Below are positions 9,103-18,525 of a stretch of DNA of 24,772 nucleotides, piece by piece. Every line of letters begins with the position of its first letter. Position 1 is the first letter of the stretch. The stretch covers positions 31,911 through 56,682 of the forward strand of contig JBNGIO010005937.1 in the NCBI GenBank assembly GCA_049999805.1, given 5' to 3'. The stretch is from Folioceros fuciformis (taxonomy: Eukaryota; Anthocerotophyta; Anthocerotopsida; Anthocerotales). The notes under the pieces are model-generated. The model made no database searches. It was given only the letters and a program-made list of their open reading frames with translations, and was not told the origin of the DNA. Position numbers and translations under genes: made by a program.

Positions 9103-10578
9103 ATGGAGGACTTGCTGCCGGCCTCCCTGCTTCAGGAAGTTCTGGCCCGCCTCACTGAAGAATCGGATTTGGCGCGCTGCAGCCTCGTGAGCAAGCGCTT
9201 CCTGGAAACGGTGCGCCACCTCACGTCTGTCAAGCTCGTGTGCACCTATGCCCGTTATCTCCAAACCAGGCGCCCACCAGGCCAGGAGCAGGGTGTTGGA
9301 CAGGGGAAGCTCAATCCCACGCCCGCGCCCTTCAAGGCAATCGTGACGCGCACCCTGCTGCAGCGCCACCGGGTGGAATGCTTGACGCTGGAGATCGACG
9401 ACCACATCCAGATGCAGCCCGACGAGGAGCAGGAGGCCAAGCTCACCGACCTGTGGCTCACGGATCCCGCCTTTCTGCACCACTGGCTGCCGCATATCGG
9501 ACCCTCGCTCAAGTGTCTCTCCATCACGGATTTCGGGCATCAAGCGCAGGCGGAGGCGCGTTCCTCGCGCATCCTGCCCATCCTCTCCGCCAATTGCAAA
9601 CAGCTGCGCAAACTGGAGCTGGCCAACTTGCTGTTGCAGGATGCTTGCGCCGGGATGCTTCCGCTGCCTCATTTGACCAGCCTCACCATGGAATGCGTGC
9701 GCATGGGGGACATTGATCTGGCAGCCATAATGGGGAATGTGCCCGCCCTTGAGAGCCTGTCCCTCGTCACCGTTTTCGGCCTCAAAGACCTCTGCGTCCA
9801 AGGCTCCTGCCTGCTCGCCTGCTGCCTCGTGCTCACCTCCACGCCTCTGACCGTGGTGGTGCGGGCGCCCAAGCTGTCTGAGCTCCGGCTTCAGTTCCCC
9901 TGCCCAGGTCCCGACCGCCTCACCATCCAGGCTCCCATGCTCACGTCTCTGGAGCTCTTCACAGAGAAGCGGCCGGGGGCCGTCTTCGCGCTGGCCACAG
10001 CCTCTTTCCTCAAGACTATCCTCCTCATCTCACCGGACTTGACGTGCGTCACGGACTTCTCCGGACCAGGGGGAGCTGTCTCTATCTCCAACATGGTCTT
10101 CGAGGCGCCCATGTTGGCATTTGACGACGAAGGCGCCTGGGAGGGCATCCTCCTCCAGCCCAGGGTGTGCCTTCCCAACTTGGCCCACATTTCTCAGGGC
10201 TTCCCCTGCTTGGACACCCTCTTCTTAGGACCCGGATTGTGGTATGCCATGGAAACTGATCCCGACGCAAAGAAGCAGCTGGGGATTCGGAGTACTGCTG
10301 CTGGCCTTGGCACTGGCACGGCCTCTGGGTGGCCCCTGTTGAGGAAGCTGGTGCTTCATGTTCTGCTCTTGAACTATGACTCCTCTCTGGACTTGCTCAC
10401 CTTCCTCGTTACATCTCTGCCCTCCCTCAAGACTCTAGAGATCTACTTTCACTGCGACAGCAAATCTGCTGCCAGGGACCGTCTGCTTTCCAACATGGAG
10501 AAACTCTTCGCCCATGTGGCCTTCAAGTCGGGAACCTGGAAGGCTCTTGTGTGGTCGGACCACCTCCACCCCTTGTAG
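9103..10578 (+). CDS. F-box/LRR-repeat protein (At4g29420-like)
   Basis: Intronless frame of 491 residues. The N-terminus ('LLPASLLQEVLARL', then 'DLARCSLVSKRFLETVR', about residues 4-38) is an F-box, which in SCF ubiquitin ligases binds SKP1. The rest is leucine-rich with repeat-like phrases such as 'KCLSITDFG', 'LRKLELANLLL', 'LTSLTMECVRMGDIDLAAI', 'ALESLSLVTVFGLK' and 'APKLSELRL', expected to form the substrate-binding solenoid. From memory the wording and length match the plant F-box/LRR family of Arabidopsis At4g29420, including the stretch between 'GLKD' and 'APKL' that looks like an insertion at first sight. The start is the first ATG after the in-frame stop at 9034. The substrate is unknown. 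The final 30 residues are the least conserved against what I recall. Confidence 0.87.
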   Translation: MEDLLPASLLQEVLARLTEESDLARCSLVSKRFLETVRHLTSVKLVCTYARYLQTRRPPGQEQGVGQGKLNPTPAPFKAIVTRTLLQRHRVECLTLEIDDHIQMQPDEEQEAKLTDLWLTDPAFLHHWLPHIGPSLKCLSITDFGHQAQAEARSSRILPILSANCKQLRKLELANLLLQDACAGMLPLPHLTSLTMECVRMGDIDLAAIMGNVPALESLSLVTVFGLKDLCVQGSCLLACCLVLTSTPLTVVVRAPKLSELRLQFPCPGPDRLTIQAPMLTSLELFTEKRPGAVFALATASFLKTILLISPDLTCVTDFSGPGGAVSISNMVFEAPMLAFDDEGAWEGILLQPRVCLPNLAHISQGFPCLDTLFLGPGLWYAMETDPDAKKQLGIRSTAAGLGTGTASGWPLLRKLVLHVLLLNYDSSLDLLTFLVTSLPSLKTLEIYFHCDSKSAARDRLLSNMEKLFAHVAFKSGTWKALVWSDHLHPL

Positions 10579-11374
10579 CTTCGCACCCCTACGCTTCACA
10601 CAGGTCTATTTCCTTTTTTCTTTTTCTTGACTTGTTCATGCAGGTGGACGACGGCTGTGTTTGTGTTTGCTTGTTTGCTGTCATCCTTTTTGGACAGAAG
10701 AGCTCCCAGGTTAGTATTTATGACTTGTGGATTGGTGAACAAGACTGAGCAACGGTCCCCAGTTTTCGTGGCGCCTGGGACGGGGAGAGCAAGGAGCATT
10801 TTCCTCTGGGAAGTTGGAGCCGACTTGCTTGCTCTCCGCCCCCAAGACACTGCAACACCTCGGTAGCATACCACATAGCTTGATACAACATATATTAATA
10901 GCGGAGGTTAGGTTGGTAGAGTTGAGGCATCCGAGTAGAGCCTAGGCGTTCTGCCAGGCCCACGACATTTTACCCGACAAGCCGTGGATCGTCAACGATG
11001 TGTGCACGATTCCGCAGCAGGGGCAAAATTTGCATTAGGCAATACGCAAGAGATGGCTTAAGTTAGTCTGCAACGCAACACGATCTTAATCAAATGTCTT
11101 TCTCTGGGGCTTGTCACAGCCGGCTCACAAGGCACAATCCTGGAACTTCAGAGACGACTTCCTGCCCTGTCAAAGTGGATTATATGCCACCAAGACGACA
11201 AGGGTGCTAACAGCCACCCACCACCTCTTTTCATGGTGGGGCCAAGAAATGACGCGCTTCAATCGATGTTTCAATAATGAAATATCAGAGCTACACTGTG
11301 TCCCGCCAACCAGCGCTGCCCCTCGGAAGTCCCCATCAATGAGCAGGAAACCCTTCGTACCTTCACAGCGCGTA
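10579..11374. other. Convergent 3' flanks of F-box and CHR19-like genes
   Basis: About 800 bp between two stop codons that face each other. It must contain both 3' UTRs and both polyadenylation regions. Short frames (60-98 codons) occur on both strands without recognisable content. Confidence 0.6.
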
Positions 11375-14300
11375 TCAACTCGGCGAGGAAACTTGGAAGA
11401 TAGATGACAATATATCGGATATATTGCGAATGTTCTCCTGGCAGTTCTTCTCTGTCTCCTCGCCGGCCTTGCTTTCCAGAACGGCGGCATCTAGCACCAG
11501 CTTCTGCTTTGCGATCTCGAAGATATTTTCGTCTACGGTTCCCTTAGTGACCAGCCTGCACATCAAGAAACAGGCAGTTAAGTTCGCCGACGATGAAAGG
11601 AGAGAACGAATCAGAACGGAGAAGACAAAGAGGCTTCAACACCAACCGGTACACAGTGACAGGCTTTGTCTGCCCAATGCGGTGGCACCGATCTTCTGCT
11701 TGCCTGTCCACTTGTGGATTGAAATCCACATCATGCAGAATGACGGTATCTGCGCCCGTCAGATTCAGACCTTGGCCTCCAGCTCGAGTTGATAGCAAAA
11801 ATGCAAAGATGTCCGTGCTACTGTTGTAGGAATCCACGAGTCCCTGTCTTTCGGTAACTGGGGTGCTGATTCACAGAATCACCAACAACGAAGTCAGGTA
11901 TAGACAATCCAAATGCTGCGAAAAGCATGATATGAAGATAAAAATGCAACTCACCTTCCATCCAACCTAACAAACTTGAATCCCATGATATCCAGTGCCC
12001 ACTCCAAGATGTCAAGCATCCCAGTCCACTGGCTGAAAATCAGTGGACGGTGACCAGCCTTTTGCAGTTCAGGTAGCAGTCTGGCCATTGCCTACAACAA
12101 AATGGTGTAACAATCATGAGGTGGCTCGCCTAAGGCTCCGAAACACTACACGAGCCCATAGGAGAGCTGAGATGGCAGATAGCCCAAAGGTGATACAGAC
12201 CTGACATTTGGCAGAACTCACTGCATACTCCTCGTCCAGCTGGCCATAGGTCTCTCCATCTCCATAGGTTTTACACATCTGGAGACACAACATGTCAAAT
12301 AGGGCATTCCTGTGCGAACTTTGAACAGTTTTGACAAAGAAAGTGCGCGGGTGATGCAGCACCTTGTGTAAGGCGAAATCACTGTAAGTGCTCAATTCCT
12401 CGCGAACCCGTTGTACTGTACACTCATTGCCAAAAACTCCAAGCTGATGAAACTTTGCGGACATACTTCTGATTGCTTCATCATTGAATATTCGCCGTGA
12501 GAGTAAAGGATGATTTGCAAGCTGCAAATGTGAATAAGCATCCATCCGGCAAGAAAATCAGCACATCTGGGTGGCAGGTGCTGCCTTGCACACGAGTAAT
12601 AATCTAGTAACAAAAGGAAAGCAGCCTTTACCTTTCGAAGTTCTGTGAAGATGCTGGTCACCTCACGCCGAGGAAGGGCACTCACTAAGTTTCCCAGCCC
12701 AGCCTTCGAGGATTTTGCAGCACGTGCCGCAACAATTTTTCTATAGTTGTCTACAGCTTCTTTGTACGCAGCTTCTTGTCCTCGCAGCATCTCCAAAACC
12801 TCTAACTGCAGAATTTACCACATCAGGTCCCAGGGATGAAGCCAGCACATTCGCGCAATCAGAAGTTCAACAAAAGCAAAGTCTTCAGCCACCCTTACTT
12901 TCTGTATTTTTGGAACAAGCTGCTGCATCACATCAGATTTCAGGCGTCGAAGGACAAAGGGTCCAAGAATCATTTTAATTTGGCTAATGAGGCCCATGTT
13001 CTGTACAGTCTCATGCCCTGTTGCCTTCCGGTTGCCAAGTAACTTACTCAAATCAACACCCCCCGTGTCGAATGTTTTTGGCATCATAAATTCTAGCAGA
13101 GACCATAACTCCTGATCAAGACTGAACCACGTAAGTACCAACTACATGTAGCTCGCTCGTGACGAGCAGATCTTCCAACGGTTTCAACAAATGATCAAAG
13201 AAGAGCCTTTCAGCCCTAAAACCGCAAATCCATGGTTGCAGTACCTGGAGGTCGTTCTGCAAGGGAGTTCCAGTTAACATCAGACGGTGATGTGCTCCTT
13301 GTGCAACAGACCGCAAATGTCGAGTCCTAAGACTGTCTCTGTCCTTCAACAAATGAGCTTCATCCATGAGCACACAGCTCCACTTCCAGCTCTTCATTAG
13401 CTTACGATCATGCCTTTGTTGCTCACTGTCAATAAACCTCAACATGAGATGACTGACGGCTTCTCTCATACCAAAAACCCATTTCTCGGGACACGTCTGC
13501 AAACAAACGCTTACCTCTCTCGTTCGAATAATGAGTAGCAGGTGAGCATAACATCAAAAGGAGGTTTTGCGCCTGACTTAGCCAAGGCAAGGAGCTCCTT
13601 ACATTGCGCAATACGTTCATTCCCATGGTACATAAGCACAGAGAATGAAGGGCACCAGCGGTTCAGCTCACGTTGCCAGTTCTCTAAGAGAGAAGCCGGA
13701 CACACGACAAGGTGAGGACCGAAGTCTTGATCCAGCTGCCTAAGAACAGCCAAGTACACTACAGCCTGCCAACAAACGAGGCCAGACCTCAGAACCAAGT
13801 GCGCAGGAGGTCCCAACGGAACTAACCAGAGGAAGCAAACAGAAGTACCTGCACTGTCTTGCCAAGCCCCATCTCGTCTGCGAGGATAGCTGTGACAGAA
13901 AGAACCGTGTATCAGTGCACTGCATATTCAAGTCAAAGACTAAGGCTTGCAGCTAGTCAGCCATATTGACACATAAGCACCCTCAGGTGTGCATTCTCTC
14001 AAATCCGAACCCAAAGAGACGGATAATTTCAACTGACCTCAATCAGGATGAGTTCAGGGAAAATGACTCACCTCCACCAATTTTCTGCCTATGCAAAAGC
14101 AGGAGAAAATTCACTCCAACAAGCTGATAGCCAGTGAGCGACCGATCAGAACTAGAGGGCTCAATGTCACAGGCATCCCAGACATCCTCCTGCAAAACAA
14201 GGAGGAGGAGTTAGTCCGTTGTCAAACATGGTGTCTATGAAGTTACAACCATTAGCAGGGTGACTAATGGACAGGGATGGGTTTAGCAGTCACCTGAGTT

Positions 14301-15374
14301 ACCACTTTAGCTGCAGATGCATCCACCTCAGCATACCTATCGCTGGCCACTGCACCCGCGGTAGAACTGTTCTTCTTGAGCTGCTTCCGGAGGCTAGTCG
14401 CAATCTGCTCACACTTGTGCAAAGTCTTCTTCAGCAACTCATGACCACTTTCATTGAGAAGAGACTTCCGGCCCGTGCCATGGGAACTGTCCGATGTCCC
14501 TGCTGCTTGGAACCATATCCAAATTCATGAATATAATCAGTGGGATGAAACAGAATGGGTAGACTTGTATGAGCAGCACAACGTAGATGATCAAACCTTC
14601 ATCTTCCTGTAGCTGCCTCGCAATTTCCTCATCATTTGCACAATCATGGTCCATGGCTGGGCCCTGATCGTATGTTACAGAGGACTTCTTTCCTCTCCTC
14701 TCTGCTCTATAGTCGTAATCCTCATCACTGCTGTCGTCTACAATCCTGCTCCTTTTCCTCTTTTGTCTCCCCCTCAGGCTCCCCGGGGCTCGTGGTCGGT
14801 CGACGCTGGAATGCATTGGCCTGTTTGCAGCCCGGGAGTCATCCAATTGACCATGTGTTGCCCCATTGGCAGCCCCTCTCCGCTTCTTCCTGCTGCTGGA
14901 TTGGAGCGGCTGAAGATTATCACGTGAGCTGTCCAGCACCCTGTCAAGCTTGCCATTCTGCTGCTTGTCATCAGCGGCTAGGTCCTTGGGAGGAGGCTTT
15001 CCACTGAATTTCACAATCAATCGCGGGATGGGAGGGGCGTGAGAACCCTTGACAAAACCCGCACCATTCTCTTCTTTACGATTGTTAGGAGATGAATTTG
15101 TCAAGGCACTAAAAGCTGGTTTTACAGAGGCCTGTGGTGGCTGGTAAGCAAAAGATTCAAGGGGTAGCCGAGTTGCCGTCATACTAGGCTGGTCTTGTCG
15201 TGAACGGGCGGCGGGCGCACCAGCAACATCATGCGCCGATGCAGAGGCTTTCACCAGCCGCCTGGTTTTGGTGAGATCCGGCACCTGCTGCCCCAACACT
15301 CGCGATGCTCTGACATCGAAAGTCCCTCCCCATTCATCGCAGTCCGAAAGCTCCTCCGCTGCAGTGCATTTCAT
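11375..15374 (-). CDS. CHR19: SNF2-family chromatin remodeller, Fun30/SMARCAD1 class (CHR19/ETL1-like)
   Basis: Twelve exons, in transcript order: 15374-14597, 14502-14294, 14189-14072, 13889-13849, 13765-13515, 13425-13245, 13111-12899, 12805-12632, 12521-12201, 12091-11955, 11865-11647, 11555-11375. All are phase-consistent, giving 940 residues. The N-terminal third is charged and low-complexity ('SSDEDYDY'). Its start ('[15 protein letters not shown]', 'LESFAY') and '[13 protein letters not shown]...DRYAEV' resemble Arabidopsis CHR19. The ATPase core has Walker A 'DEMGLGKT' (373-380), DEAH (487-490), '[11 protein letters not shown]', '[18 protein letters not shown]', '[15 protein letters not shown]' and motif VI '[12 protein letters not shown]' (863-874), so catalytic motifs are intact. 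Fun30-class enzymes are ATP-driven nucleosome remodellers linked to silencing and DNA-end resection. There is no in-frame ATG upstream before a stop. Exon 2 has a choice of AG acceptors (14505, 14502 or 14499), and exon 9 may hide a 57-nt intron. A 5' UTR intron with acceptor near 15419 is possible. Confidence 0.93.
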
Positions 15375-16490
15375 GGTTGTGGTGCAGTCTCGACGATATG
15401 GGCCCGGCCCTTGTCAACCTGAAAACTGCAAGGGAGGAAAATGAGGCATGACCATTGATTGTGGGATGGAATGGCCCGAGTGCGGAATTACACCGCCTGC
15501 GCCCGGGGGCCCGACCCTAACCTTCCCGCCGAAGGCAGGTTTGCTACGAGCAACGAGCTGAAGCTGGCAATCTGCTAAGGCGGTGTACCAACCTGGAGCC
15601 CCTTGAAGAGGATGTGTCTAAGGAATTACATAGACACGGACAGTGCCTCTATGTGGCCCCACAAAGAATATCCAAGCAATCATGGACGAATCCATGCGCT
15701 ACCTCTACCCCAATTCTAGGGTCCCTGCACGCGAAAAGCTGGGGAGCAGCTTACGCGAAGCCGTGGAACCCAGATTCAGGGCCCAGGCAGCTGCGAAGCT
15801 GGGTGCAGCCAACAGCGGTGGGTCATGAATCCGACCATTCCAAACTGCGTGCAAATACCTGAGCACAAGGGACGGGGAGCGGTAGCAGATAGGACGTATG
15901 GGGAGCGGAGGCAGACAGAGAAATCAGGAGCAGAAGCGGCACCTAAAGAATGTGAGTAGCCCAGAGCTACCGGGAGAGATGGCTGTGGCAGGGGGACACT
16001 CGTTGGCAGCTTGGGGCAGGAGCGGCAAGAATGTGGGAAGGGAGAGCCGGCACACAATGCTGCAGTTTGCGCTGCCACTACAAACCAGCCGCCCCGAGGT
16101 TTAACCAAGACCCCAGCATGAGCATGGCGGATCCAGCCTGTGGAACCACTGGAGTTTGGCGCCAAACAAATGGCAGGCCGAGGAGAGCGTGTACGCGAGT
16201 TCCATGCAGCCTAGCCCACTGTGACCCAGAGCCGATGACCTAAGTACTACCTAGTTCTTTTAAATCCTGCCCGAAAGCCTACCCAGCGAGCGACCGGCAC
16301 ATACGCAAACGCATACGCATCCTCTCACAACATTAGGTTTCCCGTACACAACCAACCCACATACATACATACAATTTACTTCGAAACCAGATCATACCTG
16401 CGGTGCCTTGTCCGCCCTAAGCGCTATTCAAATTCTTTGTGTGGAAAGCATGAATTTATACTCTCCTACTGGTATGAGCTTGTTGCACAC
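15375..16490. other. Upstream region of the CHR19-like gene with short unassigned frames
   Basis: Probable promoter and 5' UTR for the minus-strand remodeller. On the minus strand a good acceptor (ttgcagttttcag near 15419) sits just before the coding start, which suggests a 5' UTR exon further up. On the plus strand there are three short ATG frames: 15471-15578, 15682-15828 and 15898-16104. None is recognised. Confidence 0.5.
15682..15828 (+). CDS. Short unassigned open frame (48 codons)
   Basis: ATG at 15682 to TGA at 15826. The peptide is mixed-composition and amphipathic-looking ('REKLGSSLREAVEPRFRAQA') rather than low-complexity, unlike most chance frames here. Its frame is open only from a TAG at 15631. 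I do not recognise it. It could be a fragment of a spliced gene, a decayed copy, or chance in G+C-rich DNA. It overlaps the presumed upstream region of the divergent remodeller gene. Confidence 0.2.
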   Translation: MDESMRYLYPNSRVPAREKLGSSLREAVEPRFRAQAAAKLGAANSGGS

Positions 16491-16900
16491 ATAGGTAAAA
16501 AAAATTTGGGTTATAATTTATAATTATATTATTATTACAATTAATATATACAAAATATTATTACTTTAGAAATTTAGAAGGTGCTATGATTGACTATTTT
16601 GTAATCAAGCAATACATGGAATCACTCTTACAGAAGAGAGGCCTCCATGCAAAACAATGATAGGGTGCCATGAGATTAGACACTTTATGTATAAAAAAAA
16701 AAAAAAAGATTCAACACTGAGGGAGGTAGGAAACTAATTAAATATAGGAATATGAGAGCAGAAATTGTAGAAGGTTAAAAAGGTTTAAATGAGAACATTG
16801 ATAGATAGAGCAAGAAGTATATATAGATTCAATTTGGAAGTAGCAAGATTGGAAATAAAGAGAGGAAACTAGGTTCATGGAAATATAATCATGTAGAATT
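16490..16900. other. A+T-rich island with A15 tract
   Basis: Near 16490 composition changes abruptly from G+C-rich to strongly A+T-rich (TTATAATTTATAATTATATT-type sequence), and it stays A+T-rich until it grades into the minisatellites. A run of 15 A lies at 16693-16707. No coding frame, tRNA or terminal repeat is recognisable. Confidence 0.75.
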
Positions 16901-17170
16901 TATGAGAAACAAAGATGTTTTTAAGTGAGAATACAGTAAGATATGTATGTATATTCAAAGTAACAAGATTCCATATGAAGAGGAGAGAGGCCATGGTATG
17001 TAAGTGTGGAAAACATATTTGTAGAGAGCAACATAGAAAACAGAGATTTGACAGGAGGAGAGCAGAGCATAGCAAAGTGTGAATGTACGTAGGTACCTAG
17101 ACCTGAATGGGACTGGAGAAGGAAGAAAACTATGTACGTGAATAGACAAAAATTGTATTGATATGTACAT
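16900..17170. other. Degenerate left edge of the repeat block
   Basis: Purine-rich on the plus strand, with diverged phrases resembling each other, such as ATTCAA...AGTAACAAGATT near 16955 and ATTCAATTTGGAAGTAGCAAGATT near 16826. It looks like decayed tandem repeat. The long minus-strand frame crossing it is judged non-genic. Confidence 0.45.
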
Positions 17171-17790
17171 GAGCGCGAGGACAAGGACTTGGAAGGGACT
17201 AGGACAAGGACGTGGAAGGAAACTATGTGCCTGAATGGACGAAACAATGTTGATATGTACTTGAGCACAAGGACAAGGACACGAAGGAAGGACAAGGATG
17301 CAAAGGAAGCTACGTACGTGAATGGTTGGAAACTATATCTATGTTGATATGTACTTGAGCACAAGGACAAGGACACGAAGGAAGGACAAGGACACGAAGG
17401 AAGGACAAGGATGCAAAGGAAGCTACGTATATGGTTGGAAACTATATCTATGAGTACGTGAGTGAAGGACAAGGATGCAAAGGAAGCTACGTACGTGAAT
17501 GGTTGAAAACTATATCTATGAGTACGTGAGTGAAGAACTTGGGCACAAGGACAAGGACATGAAGGAAGAACAAGGACATGAAGGAAGGACAAGGACATGA
17601 AGAAAGGACAAGGACATGAAGGATGGACAAGGACATGAAGGAAGGACAAGGATGCAAAGGAATGGTCGGAAACTATATCCATGAGTAAGTGAGTGAAGAT
17701 AAGGACAAGGACACGAAGGAAGGACAAGGATGCAAAGGAATGGTCATAAACTATATCCATGAGTAAATGAGTGAAGATAAGGGCAAGGGA
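17170..17790. repeat. Minisatellite with 19-bp core (GGACAAGGACATGAAGGAA)
   Basis: Near 17555-17650 about five copies of the 19-bp unit run in direct tandem with one or two changes each. To the left the core is embedded in longer, higher-order units of roughly 100 bp that also contain AAACTATATCTATG and GTACGTGA. The plus strand is purine-rich throughout. A 279-codon minus-strand frame crosses it (Ser/Leu/Phe/Val repeats), but it has no non-repeat domain and I regard it as a by-product. Confidence 0.9.
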
Positions 17791-18290
17791 ACTATGTTAC
17801 ATAAATGAACAGACAAGGAAATTGACAAAGAAAGGAAGTATGTACATGAACTGACAACAAAACATGAACGAACAAGGAATTTGACAAAGAAGGGAAGTAT
17901 GTACATGAACGGACAAGGAATTTGACAAACTAGACCAAAAACACACAACATTGAACAGACAAGGAATTTGACAAACTAGACCAAAAACACACAACATTGA
18001 ACAGACAAGGAATTTGACAAACTGGACCAAAACCACACAACAGACAAGGAATTTGACAAACTGGACCAAAACCACACAACAGACAAGGAATTTGACAAAC
18101 CAGACCAAAAACACACGGACATGGAATTTGACAAACTAGACCAAAAACACAACATTGACGAACTAGACCAAAAACACAACATTGACAAACTAGACCAAAA
18201 ACACACAACATTGAACAGACAAGGAATTTGACAAACCAAAAACACACAACATTGTTGGACAAAAGGATGGATGCACACTAGACCAAAAAC
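17790..18290. repeat. Minisatellite with 46-bp unit and shortened variants
   Basis: The fullest unit is about 46 bp and contains GACAAGGAATTTGACAAAC, then TAGACC, then AAAAACACACAACATT. Shorter copies of about 39 and 27 bp occur in the middle (18020-18200), apparently internal deletions. It ends about 20 bp from the tRNA 3' end. Repeating minus-strand frames ('CVFGLVCQIPC'-like) are by-products. Confidence 0.92.
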
Positions 18291-18296
18291 TCAAAA
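18285..18296 (-). terminator. Pol III terminator T-runs for the tRNA
   Basis: On the minus strand, four T (18296-18293) and then five T (18289-18285) follow the tRNA 3' end by about 11 and 18 bases. This is the usual RNA polymerase III stop signal. Confidence 0.75.
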
Positions 18297-18306
18297 CGGC
18301 ATAACG

Positions 18307-18379
18307 TGGAGATGCGGGGTATCGATCCCCGTACCTCTCGCATGCTAAGCGAGCGCTCTACCATCTGAGCTACATCCCC
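18307..18379 (-). tRNA. tRNA-Ala (anticodon AGC)
   Basis: A 73-base cloverleaf without intron. The acceptor stem is GGGGATG pairing with CATCTCC (one G-U), with discriminator A at 18307. The D arm starts GCTC, the anticodon stem is CTCGC/GCGAG around loop TTAGCAT (anticodon AGC at 18344-18346), and the T arm is CGGGG/CCCCG around an ATCGATA loop. It agrees with the plant cytosolic tRNA-Ala I recall. CCA is not encoded, as expected for a nuclear gene. It lies on the same strand as the Ser/Pro-rich gene, starting 146 bp after that gene's stop codon. Confidence 0.97.
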
Positions 18380-18406
18380 CACACAACGCTCCAGGAGACT
18401 TTTTTT

Positions 18407-18415
18407 ATTATAAAT
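18407..18415 (-). promoter_or_regulatory. TATA-like element upstream of tRNA-Ala
   Basis: The minus strand reads ATTTATAAT about 28-36 bases before the tRNA 5' end, within an A/T-rich patch. Plant tRNA genes commonly have such an element near -30. No CAA motif is seen just before the tRNA. Confidence 0.45.
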
Positions 18416-18525
18416 CATAAATTTAATTCCGTGCTGTCCACTTCCCTTTCCTGGAATTCCTGGATCTGTTAAGAAATTTCTGTACAATTGCCACAGAAGA
18501 ATCACGTAGGACATACATAAACGTA

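Noticed and set aside
9773-9870. Suspected retained intron in the F-box/LRR gene between 'GLKD' and 'APKL'
   Set aside because: No usable GT...AG pair brackets it, and the Arabidopsis relative, as I recall it, has a segment of the same kind at that position.
14072-14189. Suspected frameshift in exon 3 of the CHR19-like gene
   Set aside because: Re-reading the complement carefully gave a continuous frame through '[14 protein letters not shown]'; the apparent shift was my transcription error.
16921-17760. 279-codon minus-strand frame with Ser/Leu/Phe/Val repeats
   Set aside because: It simply tracks the 19-bp minisatellite, which has few stops on that strand, and there is no unique flanking coding sequence.
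17930-18278. Minus-strand frames of about 100 codons reading Cys/Phe/Leu repeats
   Set aside because: By-products of the 46-bp minisatellite. Two overlapping frames show the same pattern.
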